DNA of 64,000 nucleotides from Cerrena zonata (GCA_038087015.1 JASBNA010000058.1:186001-250000), one strand, 5' to 3'. Positions 18,693 to 29,561 are shown, numbered from the stretch's first letter. Program-made: numbers and translations. Notes: generated from the sequence alone by a model not told the origin.

Positions 18693-21659
18693 ATGTCTGA
18701 TGCAGAAAGGAGACACAACTCTGATGATGAGAGTGGTCCTGTCAAACATGAACATCCTGATAACTCTACTCTTGAAGGAGCCTACGATATAGAGGATAGA
18801 GATGTTAATGAGCTAGATGACGACCAAGAAGAAGGAAGTTTTGAACAAGAAGACAATCAGAAAGAGTTCAACATTGGTGATAAGCGTCCATTGGACGAAG
18901 ACAATGATCCATCGCTCACCAAGTCAGAATCAACCGCTTTGAATGATGATAATGAAAGGGGTGAAGGCGAAGGTGAAAATGAAGGCGAGGATGACGAGGA
19001 CGATGATGAAGATGAGGACGATGATGAAGAGGACGATGATGATGTTGCATCCTCAAAAAGAAAAAGAAGAAGAGCTAATCAGTTTATTGATATTGAAGCA
19101 GAAGTTGATGATGAAGAAGAAGAAGAAATGGATGAAGATGACGAAGAAGCAGAATTGCTTAGGCAACAATTCATTTCAGATGATCGTGTGGAAACTGCCG
19201 ATGGTAAAACCGACGATGGTGAAGAACACCAAGATGATCGACTTCACAGACAATTTGATCGTCGTCGTCAAGAAGCTGAAGATCAAGATGCTGAAGAATT
19301 GGCTGAAACTTTGAAACAACGTTATCGTAAAACTCATAGTGTTTATAGAGGTGATACTACTGCAAGTGGAACTGTATCTCAAAAATTATTAATGCCTTCT
19401 ATTAACGATCCTGCCATCTATGCTATTAGATGTAGTCCGGGTCGTGAAAAAGATTTAGTTCGTAAATTATACGAAAAAAAGAAGACCTTAGCCAGATCAA
19501 ATAAACCTTTGGATATTTTAACTGTTTTCCAAAGAGATTCTTTCAAAGGTTACATTTATATCGAAGCTAAAAAACCTGAAGCTATTGAAAGAGCTTTGGC
19601 TGGTATGGTTAACATTTATGCTAAACAAAGACTTTTGGTTCCAGTCCGTGAATACCCTGATTTATTAAAACAAGTTAAATCTTCCGACGTGGAATTAGTT
19701 CCAGGTATCTATGTCAGAATCAGTAGAGGTAAATATAAAGGTGATTTGGCTATCGTTGATAATTTATCAGAAAATGGTTTAGATGTTCGTTGTAAGTTGG
19801 TTCCAAGATTGGATTATGGTAGAAATGATGAAATCACGAAAGATGGAAAAGTTGTCAAGTCTAAAATTAAACCCATTCCAAGATTATTTAATGAATTGGA
19901 AGCAAGAACTTATGATGGTGAACATTTACAGCCTGGACGTGGAAGTCGTAGTTATATATATAGGGGTGAAGAATATAATGAAGGTTTTCTTTTCAAAGAT
20001 TTTAAATTACAATATATTCAAACAAAAGATGTTCATCCGAGATTAGAAGAATTGGATAGATTTCAAACTGGTAATAATGAAGAAGATGGTTTGGATCTTG
20101 CTGCAGTTGCCGCTTCTTTGAAAAATAAAAATAATAATGAAAGTGGACAAAAAAGTGCCTTCCAACCTGGTGATAAAGTGGAAATTCGTCGTGGTGAACA
20201 AGCCAAAACTGTTGGTAAGGTTTTAACTTCTTCTTTGAATGAAATTTCTATATTGGTCACTAATAGTGGGGATCCAAAATTCGTTAACCAACAACTTACA
20301 GTTCCATCAAATGATTTAAGGAAAGTTTTCGCTCCTGGTGATCATGTTAAAGTCATTGAAGGTAAGCATTCAGAAGAAACCGGTTTGGTTATCAAAATCG
20401 ATAATGATTCTGTGGTTTTATTAAGTGACCAAACAAATGAAGATGTAAGAGTTTTTGCTAATTATTTGATTAAAGCTACTGATGCCTCACTGAGTACTGA
20501 TGTGTTTGGTGGTATGTACGATATTAAAGATTTGGTTCAACTTAATGCTTCAACTGTTGGTGTCATTGTTAAAGCTGAAAAGGGCTTATTTGGTATTATC
20601 ACTTCAGATGGTAGATTAATATCAGTAAAACCATCTGGTATTGCTGCTAAGTTGAAATTAAGCCGTAGAGAACAAATAGCCACTGATAAAAATGGTTCTA
20701 CTATCAAGATTGGTGATACTGTTAGAGAGGTTTTGGGTGAAAAGAAAAGAGAAGGGGCGATCTTACATATTTACAAAAACTCCTTGTTCATTAGCTCCCA
20801 TGACATTATTGAAAATCTTGGTATATTTGTTACAAATAGTTTAAATGTTAGCACAATTGCTACCAAAGATTCTATAGTTTCTAAAAATTTGGGCCCTGAT
20901 CTTAATCGTATGAATCCAAATTTGAAATTACCTCCTCCAATCGCTGCAGCAGGTCTTAAGACTGCTGTTCGTGGCCGTGATAAATTATTATATAAAGACG
21001 TTTTAGTTAACGGTGGTAACTATAAAGGTCTTATGGGTAAAGTCACTGATACTGATGATGTTGATGCAAGAATCGAACTTCATACAAAATCTAAGAAAAT
21101 TAAGGTCAATAAAACCAGATTAAGTGTCTTAGTACGTGGTGAAACAATCCCTTACTTAAGATTCATTGGTGCCTCAGATGCTCCTCGTAATGGACCACCT
21201 GGTGGTTTTGCACAACCAAGGTCTGGACCTCCTGCTTTCTCCTCCGGTAATAGATCTTCCTGGGGTAATGGAACCCCTGCTGGTAATTCCTCAACATGGG
21301 GTGGTGCTTCTTCTTGGGGTGGTGGTAAAACCCCTGTTTACAGCTCTGGAGGGGCTTCTTCTTGGGGTGGTGGTAAGACTCCTGCTTACAGCTCGGGTGG
21401 TGCTTCTGCTTGGGGTGGTAACTCTGGAAATGGTGGTGCCTCTGCCTGGGGAAAAGGTAATGGTGGTGCTTCTGCTTGGGGAAGTGGAAATGGTGGTGCT
21501 TCTGCTTGGGGAAGTGGAAATGGTGGTGCTTCTGCTTGGGGTAGTGGTGGTAACTCTACCTGGGGTAAGAATGGCGGTAACTCTACTTGGGGTAGCGGTG
21601 GAAATTCTACTTGGGGTAATAACAAGAATGGTGGATCCAGTACTTGGGGTAGTCGATAA
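18693..21659 (+). CDS. SPT5: Transcription elongation factor Spt5 (DSIF subunit)
   Basis: 988 residues. The N-terminus to about residue 175 is very acidic (long Asp/Glu runs). An NGN domain follows at about 235-320 (AIYAIRCSPGREKDL), which binds Spt4, then several KOW modules with typical phrases (VPGIYVRISRGKYKGDLAIV, FAPGDHVKVIEGKHSEETG, LVNGGNYKGLMGKV). The C-terminal region from about 860 is a Ser/Gly/Trp repeat (units such as GGASAWGSGN and NSTWG), the site phosphorylated by Bur1 kinase in yeast. Spt4-Spt5 clamps RNA polymerase II and supports elongation and capping. The one CTG codon I checked (20490-20492) is in a serine-rich, unconserved position. Confidence 0.96.
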   Translation: MSDAERRHNSDDESGPVKHEHPDNSTLEGAYDIEDRDVNELDDDQEEGSFEQEDNQKEFNIGDKRPLDEDNDPSLTKSESTALNDDNERGEGEGENEGEDDEDDDEDEDDDEEDDDDVASSKRKRRRANQFIDIEAEVDDEEEEEMDEDDEEAELLRQQFISDDRVETADGKTDDGEEHQDDRLHRQFDRRRQEAEDQDAEELAETLKQRYRKTHSVYRGDTTASGTVSQKLLMPSINDPAIYAIRCSPGREKDLVRKLYEKKKTLARSNKPLDILTVFQRDSFKGYIYIEAKKPEAIERALAGMVNIYAKQRLLVPVREYPDLLKQVKSSDVELVPGIYVRISRGKYKGDLAIVDNLSENGLDVRCKLVPRLDYGRNDEITKDGKVVKSKIKPIPRLFNELEARTYDGEHLQPGRGSRSYIYRGEEYNEGFLFKDFKLQYIQTKDVHPRLEELDRFQTGNNEEDGLDLAAVAASLKNKNNNESGQKSAFQPGDKVEIRRGEQAKTVGKVLTSSLNEISILVTNSGDPKFVNQQLTVPSNDLRKVFAPGDHVKVIEGKHSEETGLVIKIDNDSVVLLSDQTNEDVRVFANYLIKATDASLSTDVFGGMYDIKDLVQLNASTVGVIVKAEKGLFGIITSDGRLISVKPSGIAAKLKLSRREQIATDKNGSTIKIGDTVREVLGEKKREGAILHIYKNSLFISSHDIIENLGIFVTNSLNVSTIATKDSIVSKNLGPDLNRMNPNLKLPPPIAAAGLKTAVRGRDKLLYKDVLVNGGNYKGLMGKVTDTDDVDARIELHTKSKKIKVNKTRLSVLVRGETIPYLRFIGASDAPRNGPPGGFAQPRSGPPAFSSGNRSSWGNGTPAGNSSTWGGASSWGGGKTPVYSSGGASSWGGGKTPAYSSGGASAWGGNSGNGGASAWGKGNGGASAWGSGNGGASAWGSGNGGASAWGSGGNSTWGKNGGNSTWGSGGNSTWGNNKNGGSSTWGSR

Positions 21660-21850
21660 TTCTACCCAGTTGTATAATAGGCCCAAAAAACAAATATTAA
21701 AACACACAACTATCTTTTTCCCTTTTATTTTCATAATTTTCTTCATTTTTTATCCACAAAGCTTTTCGATCTTTGTTTTATCGTAATTTGACATGAACTT
21801 GTAATTATTATTTTTAAATATACGTTTTTGTATTATTCTATAAAAAAAAG

Positions 21851-23371
21851 CTATATATTTTCACATCCAGGACAATTATGTAGTACTTCATGCACAAAGA
21901 CATCACAGTCGATGCAGAAATCGTTTTTGCATTTAGAACACTTATATCTAGAACTAGAGAGATGTTCTAATGCCTGGTTTTCATTGCTTTTGGTGACACC
22001 TTCGGGAAATCGAAGTAAACAACCATAGCAAACTTTACTTTCGTAAGAATTTGAAACTGGTACTTCTCTGAATTCGCCGAGAGGTACTAAATGATGATAT
22101 GATCTTGCAAGATGAGTTGATAAGATAAGCATTAGCCCACAAATAGGACAAATTGTTGGTAAATGACAAACCTTATTCTTACACTGTGGGCACTGATAAC
22201 CTATAACGCTGGATGAAGCATTCATTTGATTAGGATCTGAATCGTTTTTGGAGTCGTTAGACCCTTGAGTCGGGTGACAAGCACAGAGCTGAGGAAAATT
22301 AACTGTAACAGAAGAGTTAACCGACGTTTGTAAAGGCTGTATTTTCAGGGGAAACCCCATTTTTATTAAGGGTACTCCCTTTGGACTATTTTGTTCTATT
22401 TCAGTTTCAATTGCTGTAATTGGTAATGGGATCACTGAATCCATGAGTAATTCTCTAAAATGGGCCTCATTCATGATTACCCCATAATAGTTGCTGCTAC
22501 CTGATGCAGCTACTCGATGTTTGTACTTTGAATAATTTGTTCTATTTACTATTTCTTGACAAATTGCAACTTGTGCTGATAGACCAATTACTTTCACTTT
22601 TATTTCATCTTTGACAAGATTGTCAATTGTTTTATGGATATCACCAGGGTCGCTAGTAAATAATGCACCGAAAATGACTAAAATTTCTTTGGAGTTCTTA
22701 TTTTCATTAATATTACTCCCAAAGTTATATGCTAACATGGAACGAGCCATTTCAAGAGAGTTTTGTAATGATGGATCACCTTGAGGTTCAAACCTATTAT
22801 GCTGACGAGCTTTGAGCTGTCTAACCTTGTCTATGTGATACTGAGGCGACCCATTAACTTCACTGACAAGGTTAGCAACCCCATTTCTCATCATTACAAT
22901 TCCCAACTGAGATATTGGATTTTGATCGAAAAACTCAACAATAAAATCTTGTAGTAGCGACAATGTCATGGAAAATCTTGTTGGTCTCAAATCTTTTTCA
23001 ATCATTATCGAGGATCCATCTATTATTACTATCAAAGTTCTGATAATTCCCCTTTGAAAAGGAGTGGATGGGTTTTTCATGATTTTTTTCTTTCTGTTTT
23101 CTATAATTGATTGAATGATAGTTTCAAGCGATCCACTTCCATCATCATCCTTCACTATATCCCATGACCTTTGGATTTCATCTTCCCAAGCATATCCACC
23201 ATTAGCACCTTTCAAATCGCTGATGTTACCACTTCTAGGTTTGGCACTCGATCGCGTTCTTTTAGCCATTCCATCATCTTTTGGTCCTACTGTCGAGGCT
23301 CTTGAGCCACCAGTCGAAGTGTTTTGATTAGTACTTGGGGACTGTGTGAATTCTTCGTCGGAGTCATCCAT
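21851..23371 (-). CDS. SSL1: TFIIH core subunit Ssl1 (p44)
   Basis: 506 residues. An acidic, Ser-rich N-terminus is followed by a von Willebrand A-type domain from about residue 105 (RTLIVIIDGSSIMIEKDLRP) and then Cys-rich zinc modules: CPQCKNKVCHLPTICPICG, and the C-terminal C4/RING-like part with CYGC, CSKCKNDFCIDCDVFVHE and CPGC. This order is diagnostic of Ssl1/p44. It stimulates the Rad3/XPD helicase in transcription initiation and nucleotide-excision repair. The stop lies 190 bp from the SPT5 stop, the two genes being convergent. Confidence 0.95.
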   Translation of the reverse strand: MDDSDEEFTQSPSTNQNTSTGGSRASTVGPKDDGMAKRTRSSAKPRSGNISDLKGANGGYAWEDEIQRSWDIVKDDDGSGSLETIIQSIIENRKKKIMKNPSTPFQRGIIRTLIVIIDGSSIMIEKDLRPTRFSMTLSLLQDFIVEFFDQNPISQLGIVMMRNGVANLVSEVNGSPQYHIDKVRQLKARQHNRFEPQGDPSLQNSLEMARSMLAYNFGSNINENKNSKEILVIFGALFTSDPGDIHKTIDNLVKDEIKVKVIGLSAQVAICQEIVNRTNYSKYKHRVAASGSSNYYGVIMNEAHFRELLMDSVIPLPITAIETEIEQNSPKGVPLIKMGFPLKIQPLQTSVNSSVTVNFPQLCACHPTQGSNDSKNDSDPNQMNASSSVIGYQCPQCKNKVCHLPTICPICGLMLILSTHLARSYHHLVPLGEFREVPVSNSYESKVCYGCLLRFPEGVTKSNENQALEHLSSSRYKCSKCKNDFCIDCDVFVHEVLHNCPGCENI

Positions 23372-23569
23372 ATTGAATCGTGCTTTATCAGCAATGCAAA
23401 TAACGGTACGAAGGTATTTAGCTAGGATTTTTCAATCTTTCTCAAAGCTGTAATTTTTCTCGTTTTTCAGTTGCGATATCAAGTCTCAAAAGATGGATGT
23501 GAAATATTTCTACAGTAAGCTATAATAATACTAGGAAGCTCTATTATACATATTAATATACAATATTAT

Positions 23570-24517
23570 TTACAAGGGAGAGGCCTCTTCAATTCTTCTT
23601 TTCTTGTGTTCCAAACTGTCTGGCTGAACTAGAGCATCGTCGATCTTGATGATTTTGTTATTTTCAAAATCAATTTCACCAGACTCATTTACAGGATAGA
23701 ATAGCTTCAAAAACAAGTCTAGATCTTTCTCTAGTATCGAATTGGACACTATTCCATCGACAAATAAATCTTGAATGTGAGGAATCTGTTGAATAAGTTC
23801 AATGTTGATCAAATCTTGAAGGCAGTACCCTGAGTCCAACTTGGGGGTGATTTCGAGCTCATTTATGCCCACGTCGTAATACTTTTCACATCTTTCAGGC
23901 CCATAGAAACTTATGAAAGACTCCTTGGTCATGTACTGCTCGAACGAAAGATTGGGAGGGTATGATTTATTTTCAATTTCTTTGTTTTTCTTTATCTTTG
24001 GATTTGGAGCAGAATCGTTCTCTTGGATATAGAAGTTTCTTAGTAGTTGGACTGCTTCAGTCCTTAAGATCCCTCCATAACTGTTATAATTGTTTGCAAC
24101 GTCTTCTCGATCGTCATTATGGATCGAAAGGACAGTTCCATTTCCTCCAAACCGGTCGTTTGCACAACCGTAAATGACTTCGCCTATACCCAATTGCTTC
24201 AAAGCCAGGGAGCACATAATGCAAGGCTCAACTGTAACAAAAAGCGATACCTTAGCGAAAAAACTCTTGATGTATTCTTGATCGTGATGATATTCTTGTG
24301 GAATGTACTCTTGAAAAATCTTATCAATACCTATGAACTCGGCATGTCGAGTCCCATTCAACGATTTGTTGGTATCATTACAACCATAACTCAATATCTT
24401 GTTAGACTCTCGAGAATAAAACACACAAGCAACTGGGGTCTCGTTGGTCATCAAGGCTCTATACGCAACGTAAAGAGCCAATGCACTTATCTTAAATTCA
24501 AGAATCAAATCATTCAT
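23570..24517 (-). CDS. TAD2: tRNA-specific adenosine-34 deaminase catalytic subunit
   Basis: The start is set at ATG 24517 (MNDLILEFKISALALYVAYR); upstream codons in frame lack ATG. 315 residues. The cytidine-deaminase-fold zinc site is visible: HAE near residue 59 (TRHAEFIGID) and PCIMC near residue 98 (VEPCIMCSLALKQLGI). The catalytic Glu is present, as expected for Tad2 rather than its inactive partner Tad3. Tad2-Tad3 converts A34 to inosine in the wobble position of tRNAs, including the tRNA-Ile(AAU) found at 33492. The C-terminal third (residues about 190-315) is longer than in S. cerevisiae (250 residues). Confidence 0.9.
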   Translation of the reverse strand: MNDLILEFKISALALYVAYRALMTNETPVACVFYSRESNKILSYGCNDTNKSLNGTRHAEFIGIDKIFQEYIPQEYHHDQEYIKSFFAKVSLFVTVEPCIMCSLALKQLGIGEVIYGCANDRFGGNGTVLSIHNDDREDVANNYNSYGGILRTEAVQLLRNFYIQENDSAPNPKIKKNKEIENKSYPPNLSFEQYMTKESFISFYGPERCEKYYDVGINELEITPKLDSGYCLQDLINIELIQQIPHIQDLFVDGIVSNSILEKDLDLFLKLFYPVNESGEIDFENNKIIKIDDALVQPDSLEHKKRRIEEASPL

Positions 24518-24743
24518 CCCCCAAAAATACAAGCACTAGCCCTGTGCTGATTGTATAGAATCTCAGTGGATAGTTTTGTTGACCTCCGATGTTACAGGAA
24601 AAGTGGTGTTACTACTCCAGATCGGATTTCTTATTTGATTTTTCATTGAACCTGATTTTTTTTTCTTTTCGTTCTTTTCATTTCACGTTTAGTCGATTGT
24701 GCAAAGAAAACACGGAGGGCCAACTGTATTACCGATTGACAAG

Positions 24744-25925
24744 ATGTCTGATCTACACAAAGCATTCTTGAAACGAGTGAAGCATCAGGAAAAGTCGCTA
24801 GGTTTATTTCCTTTATTGGAAGATTCAATTGAGTCTCCAACAAGTTTGAATCGCGTGGACTCTGACAGTCAAATTGTTACGAACAGCTCAGAAGACGATG
24901 TCAAATCAAAAGAGGATGAGATATTGATGGATGCTTACCATCAGGCGATACGTCTGACCTTTCCGATTATTGAAACGTACGAATGTTCGAATCTTGGGAT
25001 TTCTTTCCAGACATATTACAGACCACCAAGCAATTCAAAGGCTCCTATATTTGTTTGTCATCACGGTGCTGGTTCATCCTCGATGACCTTTTGCAAACTT
25101 GCACCGAGCCTAACCGAAACCTATGATGTTGGTAAGAATGGGGAATCACCAGGATTATTCGTATTTGATATGAGGGGCCATGGTAATTCTACCATGCCAA
25201 AAATTGTCGACTTCTCTTTAGGATCACTAACAAAAGATTTTGAATTCATATTGAAAAAGTTTCTTTCGAAACACAGTCCTAAGAACTCTATATATTTGAT
25301 AGGCCACTCGCTTGGTGGCTCAATTTTAACTAATTACATCATTGAAAATCCAGAATGTGAATATAATTTTAAAGGGTTGGTTATGATAGATATTGTGGAG
25401 GAAACTGCAGTTAAGTCATTGATTGCAATGCCTCAGTATATTAAAAACCAACCAAAGTCATTTCCAAATTATCAAAGGGCCATTGATTGGCATGTTAAAC
25501 ACGTAAGATTAATTAATAACACTGAGTCAGCTAAGATAAGTGTTCCCGATTTGTTGATGAAAACACTGAGAGGCATAGTGTGGAAAACCAACTTGGAACA
25601 AACTCAACCATTCTGGGAATCATGGTTTACAGGGTTATCAGAGAACTTCGTCAAATGTAATACCAAAAATAAGGTTGCAAAATTGCTAATATTATCAGGA
25701 CATGAAACTTTAGATACTAATCTAATCATAGGTCAAATGCAAGGAAAATACCAGTTGATAGTATTCAATAATAGTGCCCACACAGGGCATTTTGTTCAAG
25801 AAGATATACCCAAGCAGCTTTCAATTAGTCTTATAGATTTTGCAAAAAGAAATGATTCGCCTGCAGAATACATGAAGCAAGAACTTGGGTTTATTCCAAA
25901 ATGGGGTGGGAAAATTCATAAATAA
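24744..25925 (+). CDS. PPE1: Protein phosphatase methylesterase 1
   Basis: The ATG at 24744 (MSDLHKAFLKRVK) is chosen; the frame extends 15 codons upstream but only to GTG. 393 residues with an alpha/beta-hydrolase fold: oxyanion region VCHHGAGSSSMTF, nucleophile elbow GHSLGGS near residue 186, and the late His in NSAHTGHFVQED. The enzyme removes the methyl ester from the C-terminal Leu of the PP2A catalytic subunit. It is convergent with QNS1, 46 bp apart, and divergent from TAD2. Confidence 0.93.
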   Translation: MSDLHKAFLKRVKHQEKSLGLFPLLEDSIESPTSLNRVDSDSQIVTNSSEDDVKSKEDEILMDAYHQAIRLTFPIIETYECSNLGISFQTYYRPPSNSKAPIFVCHHGAGSSSMTFCKLAPSLTETYDVGKNGESPGLFVFDMRGHGNSTMPKIVDFSLGSLTKDFEFILKKFLSKHSPKNSIYLIGHSLGGSILTNYIIENPECEYNFKGLVMIDIVEETAVKSLIAMPQYIKNQPKSFPNYQRAIDWHVKHVRLINNTESAKISVPDLLMKTLRGIVWKTNLEQTQPFWESWFTGLSENFVKCNTKNKVAKLLILSGHETLDTNLIIGQMQGKYQLIVFNNSAHTGHFVQEDIPKQLSISLIDFAKRNDSPAEYMKQELGFIPKWGGKIHK

Positions 25926-25971
25926 TAATTATGTATATTCTAGATACAAAAGTATATATAGAATGGGTCAT

Positions 25972-28116
25972 TTAATCAACACTAATATTACTTTCTTTAA
26001 TTTCTTTCTCTCTTGCATTAATTTTTTCTACGATTTGGTCAATCTTTTTACTTGCAAATGGGAATCTTGGATTAATCAAGAACGGTCTCAAATCAAATCT
26101 ATTATCATCAGGAGAGTATTGTTCTGCATGGTAAGCTGGAGTCATTGTAGTCATTTTATGTCTATTAATAGCATAGAAAAACCAAAATCTTTTAACTTTT
26201 TCAGCAATTACTTCAGCAGAATAGTTATATGGTGCTTGAGACCACTCATGATATAATTTTATAAACATTCCTAAAGGACCACACTTATCGACTTTTCTCA
26301 ATCTACCAAACCTTGATAATTCATCATAAGTCATACCCATATCGATTTCATCACTTTGAACGTAATTTTCAGTTATTGGTTCTAATTCAGCAGTTGGAGT
26401 AGCGGTCAAGAATTCTTCTAAGTTTGGTATGTCAAAACTAGTTTTTGCCCAAGCTATGAATGCTTTCAAATCGGTTTTTGAAATCCCACCAATTGGATTG
26501 ATATCAGCACTAGAACAATCATATTTTGTCAAGTAACCTCTCAAACATTCGTCAACATTAGCGCTACCGAGGACGAGTAAACCACCTTGCTTGTTTCTTG
26601 TCCAAGGTAATAACTGAGCAAATAAGTAACTTAATACCATTCTCAATCTAGCTTGAATATTTTGTAATGCTAAATTTTCCGTCACTGAACCCCCAAAAAT
26701 TTTGAAAATTGGTTTTTTACCTGTTGCAACTTCAAAAACATTAACAACTGCTGTAACTAAAGTATCCATATTCATATCTATGTGATAAGAGCCGACTTTT
26801 TCCGAGAGTTCTTTAGCTCTAGATCTTGTGTCAATAGAAGAATTAACAGTACCCATGAAACTAGTATAAAATAATCTAGCAGCAACTTCTTGGGGAGTCT
26901 TTGGAATGAAGTCACTTTCATGGGTAAGCATTTGAACATCCTTTAAAACTTGTTCATTGCCGTCTTTAATTGCCGCAACGACCAATCTACACATGGAATG
27001 GACAATGACTGCAGTTGCACATGAATCAATACCACCACTAAGCGGGAGGAAGAACCCGGCGCATTTTGATCTTCTCAAGTAATCCCAAAGCCAGCAAGCA
27101 GGACCCAATGCGATTTCCTCTTGTGGAAGATGGTACTTGATAGGAATAGGTTTCGTTGGTTTGACTAAAGGATCAAATACAAGTGAGCTTGGGGATAATT
27201 CAATTTTAGTTTCGATACTATGGTAAGTTTGAGTTTTATTAACAGTTTGTATAGCTGCTGACTTTTGATTTCTGTAAGATCTAACATCATCCAAGTCGAT
27301 AGTTGCAGAAACAACTTCGACGTCAGAAAGAGAAAATTGACTTCCCTGTGCAACCATTTCACCATTAACCACGATACAAGCACAACCATCGTAGTATAAT
27401 CTATCACCATCACATCCCTTTTGGTTAGCATAAAGGTAGACACCCCCACATTTTTTGGTAGCTTCAGTAATTAATTGTAATCTAGTATCTAATTTTCGTA
27501 ACTCATGATGAGAACCAGATGAATTAGTAAAGATTTCAACCCCATCTAAAGCCATGGTGATATGGGGAGATTCAGGAGTAAATAATTCTTCACAGGTTTC
27601 TGGACCTAATTTAGTTTCCAAAGTCTCAATAACGCAATCACCAATAACAACTCTGGATTGACCAGTTATTTCTTGAATTAATTTAGGTAATTGGTAAAGT
27701 TCATGATAATACTTTCTATTCCAGGGAGTGAAGTATCTCATTTCTCTATAGTTCCCATCGTTAGCTAAATATATTTTTGGTCTAATAAGTAAAATCTCTC
27801 CGTTATAAGATATGACCCTACAATTATACTTGATTGATTTATGAATGATTGGAATACCGATATCTAAAACAATTCCCTGGGTATCTGGGTGTTTCAATAT
27901 TTCACCATAAACCTCCCAAGAATGATCATAAACATCATTTTCTGAAAAATGATCTAAACAACCATATCCACATACTTCTAATTCCGGACCTACTCTTAAT
28001 TGAGCACCTTGTTTTTTAGCATCAATAATACTTTGGATGATACGATCACGATTACCTTCGAAATCCAATGCCCATTGGTTAAGGTTACAAGTGGCAATAG
28101 TAACGTAATGGCCCAT
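25972..28116 (-). CDS. QNS1: Glutamine-dependent NAD+ synthetase
   Basis: The start is set at ATG 28116 (MGHYVTIATCNLNQWALDF), the conserved N-terminus; 17 earlier codons begin at TTG. 714 residues, the normal size. The nitrilase-type glutaminase domain shows Glu in GPELEVCGYGC, Lys in IRPKIYLANDGNYRE and the nucleophilic Cys near 175 (ETCEELFTPESPH). The synthetase domain has the ATP-pyrophosphatase loop PLSGGIDSCAT near residue 357. It amidates deamido-NAD to NAD+, with ammonia channelled from glutamine. A T tract of about 21 (28194-28214), poly-A on the coding strand, sits about 80-100 bp upstream. Confidence 0.97.
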   Translation of the reverse strand: MGHYVTIATCNLNQWALDFEGNRDRIIQSIIDAKKQGAQLRVGPELEVCGYGCLDHFSENDVYDHSWEVYGEILKHPDTQGIVLDIGIPIIHKSIKYNCRVISYNGEILLIRPKIYLANDGNYREMRYFTPWNRKYYHELYQLPKLIQEITGQSRVVIGDCVIETLETKLGPETCEELFTPESPHITMALDGVEIFTNSSGSHHELRKLDTRLQLITEATKKCGGVYLYANQKGCDGDRLYYDGCACIVVNGEMVAQGSQFSLSDVEVVSATIDLDDVRSYRNQKSAAIQTVNKTQTYHSIETKIELSPSSLVFDPLVKPTKPIPIKYHLPQEEIALGPACWLWDYLRRSKCAGFFLPLSGGIDSCATAVIVHSMCRLVVAAIKDGNEQVLKDVQMLTHESDFIPKTPQEVAARLFYTSFMGTVNSSIDTRSRAKELSEKVGSYHIDMNMDTLVTAVVNVFEVATGKKPIFKIFGGSVTENLALQNIQARLRMVLSYLFAQLLPWTRNKQGGLLVLGSANVDECLRGYLTKYDCSSADINPIGGISKTDLKAFIAWAKTSFDIPNLEEFLTATPTAELEPITENYVQSDEIDMGMTYDELSRFGRLRKVDKCGPLGMFIKLYHEWSQAPYNYSAEVIAEKVKRFWFFYAINRHKMTTMTPAYHAEQYSPDDNRFDLRPFLINPRFPFASKKIDQIVEKINAREKEIKESNISVD

Positions 28117-28284
28117 TCTCGATCGTACTTGCTGCTGACAATTGATAAGGAAGCTTGAGGTCTTCAAGTCTTTCGCTCAGTTAATTTATTTTATTTTTTT
28201 TTTTTTTTTTTTTTGGCGATTCTCAGGAAATGTGAGTCCTCTGTAGGTTCCAATATCTACGAATTTTGTTATAGCCAAAGCTTC

Positions 28285-28338
28285 AATTGAATATACATAG
28301 AGAATTGAATATACATAGAGAATTGAACATACATAGAG
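28285..28338. repeat. Three tandem copies of an 18-bp unit
   Basis: The unit AATTGAATATACATAGAG occurs at 28285, 28303 and, with one change, 28321. It lies between the QNS1 promoter and the end of the xanthine dioxygenase gene. Confidence 0.9.
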
Positions 28339-28367
28339 ATTCAAATATAAAGACACGTACACATAGA

Positions 28368-29561
28368 TCAGAGTTCTAACTTAGGATCAAACCCACTGGC
28401 AATATTACATTGGTGCATTAATCTTCTTTCGTCCTTACCATTATTAACACCTTTCAATTCACCAGTAACACTATGCCAAACACCACGATTGTAGAAAATA
28501 ACCAAATCACCCTGGGACCAGCTATGGGCCAAGACTCTTGAAGGACTGATACAAGGTCTCATTAATTGGTGAGCTTTTTCACGAGCTTCTTTTAATTCAA
28601 AAGTTTTTGTTTCACCGTTTGGTAATTTTGTATGTAATTTATGAAGACAACAACCATGAAGTTGTAAATGGTTCTTTTTAGTGACTGGGTTTGTCCAAAC
28701 CATTGGTAATTTTTTAATTTTTGATTCTTCCCATTCAGGTAATTTATCAAATGGCATTTCTTTACCTTCAGAAACCATGGTTAAACCATCTTTGGTAGCA
28801 CCTGCTGGTGAAATAAAAATATAAGGATGTGGAGCATACTCAACGGTAGTATTAAGGGCAAATTGTTTATCTTCATCTGATAATCCTGCAAAAGCTTGTT
28901 CTCCACTAACGAAACAGGTAGCCCCTTGGGTGAGTTGTAATTTATCACCAGTTCCATCGTCATAGTCAATTGTTTGAACTTGAGTAGATGGAGGAACCTT
29001 GATCCCCAACAAAGTGGTTACCACTGGAGGTGCCAAGTCATACAAGGCAGAGTCAATATGCCATCTATAAAATCTTGTTCTATTTTCTTCGATAATTTGT
29101 TTTTGAGTTAATGGATCATGATGGAAAGTAGTGTGAGATGGATGAGTTAAAGAGATGGTTTCCCCATTCTCGTTACCTTGTTCATCAGCTTGGAAAGTTC
29201 CTTGACCCAAGATTTGAACCTGAGGTTGAGATTTAACCGTAGTACCATCTTTTCTTAAAACCGATTGGGCATGTCTAAACTCTTTACCATGACCATAACC
29301 AGCAAAACCAGAATCTTCTTTTGGTTCAGGGATCGTTGGATCAAATCTTTTGGTTAATAAGTATTGGGATTTTGGTGCTAAGTCTGCTTGGCCTGGAATA
29401 ACTATAACCATATAAGTATGAACAGCTTCATATAATTTTTTAAAATCATCATCATTCAAATTAGCAGGATCATTATTAGCATAAGATGGTAAACCAATGA
29501 CACAGCCAAATGGTTTATCTTCCAATGGAGTAACACTAAGAGTATCAGTTTTATGAACCAT
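28368..29561 (-). CDS. XAN1: Fe(II)/2-oxoglutarate-dependent xanthine dioxygenase (XanA/Xan1 type)
   Basis: The start is ATG 29561 (MVHKTDTLSV). 397 residues of the TauD-related fold. The iron ligands are visible: HxD in RWHIDSALYD near residue 167 and the distal His in YNRGVWHSVTGE near 361, followed by the oxoglutarate-binding Arg region (KDERRLMHQ). The segments AGYGHGKEFRHAQSVL and LHKLHT are typical of fungal xanthine dioxygenases. These convert xanthine to uric acid with 2-oxoglutarate and O2, and replace xanthine dehydrogenase in many yeasts. S. cerevisiae lacks the gene. Other TauD-family substrates are possible but less likely. Confidence 0.82.
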   Translation of the reverse strand: MVHKTDTLSVTPLEDKPFGCVIGLPSYANNDPANLNDDDFKKLYEAVHTYMVIVIPGQADLAPKSQYLLTKRFDPTIPEPKEDSGFAGYGHGKEFRHAQSVLRKDGTTVKSQPQVQILGQGTFQADEQGNENGETISLTHPSHTTFHHDPLTQKQIIEENRTRFYRWHIDSALYDLAPPVVTTLLGIKVPPSTQVQTIDYDDGTGDKLQLTQGATCFVSGEQAFAGLSDEDKQFALNTTVEYAPHPYIFISPAGATKDGLTMVSEGKEMPFDKLPEWEESKIKKLPMVWTNPVTKKNHLQLHGCCLHKLHTKLPNGETKTFELKEAREKAHQLMRPCISPSRVLAHSWSQGDLVIFYNRGVWHSVTGELKGVNNGKDERRLMHQCNIASGFDPKLEL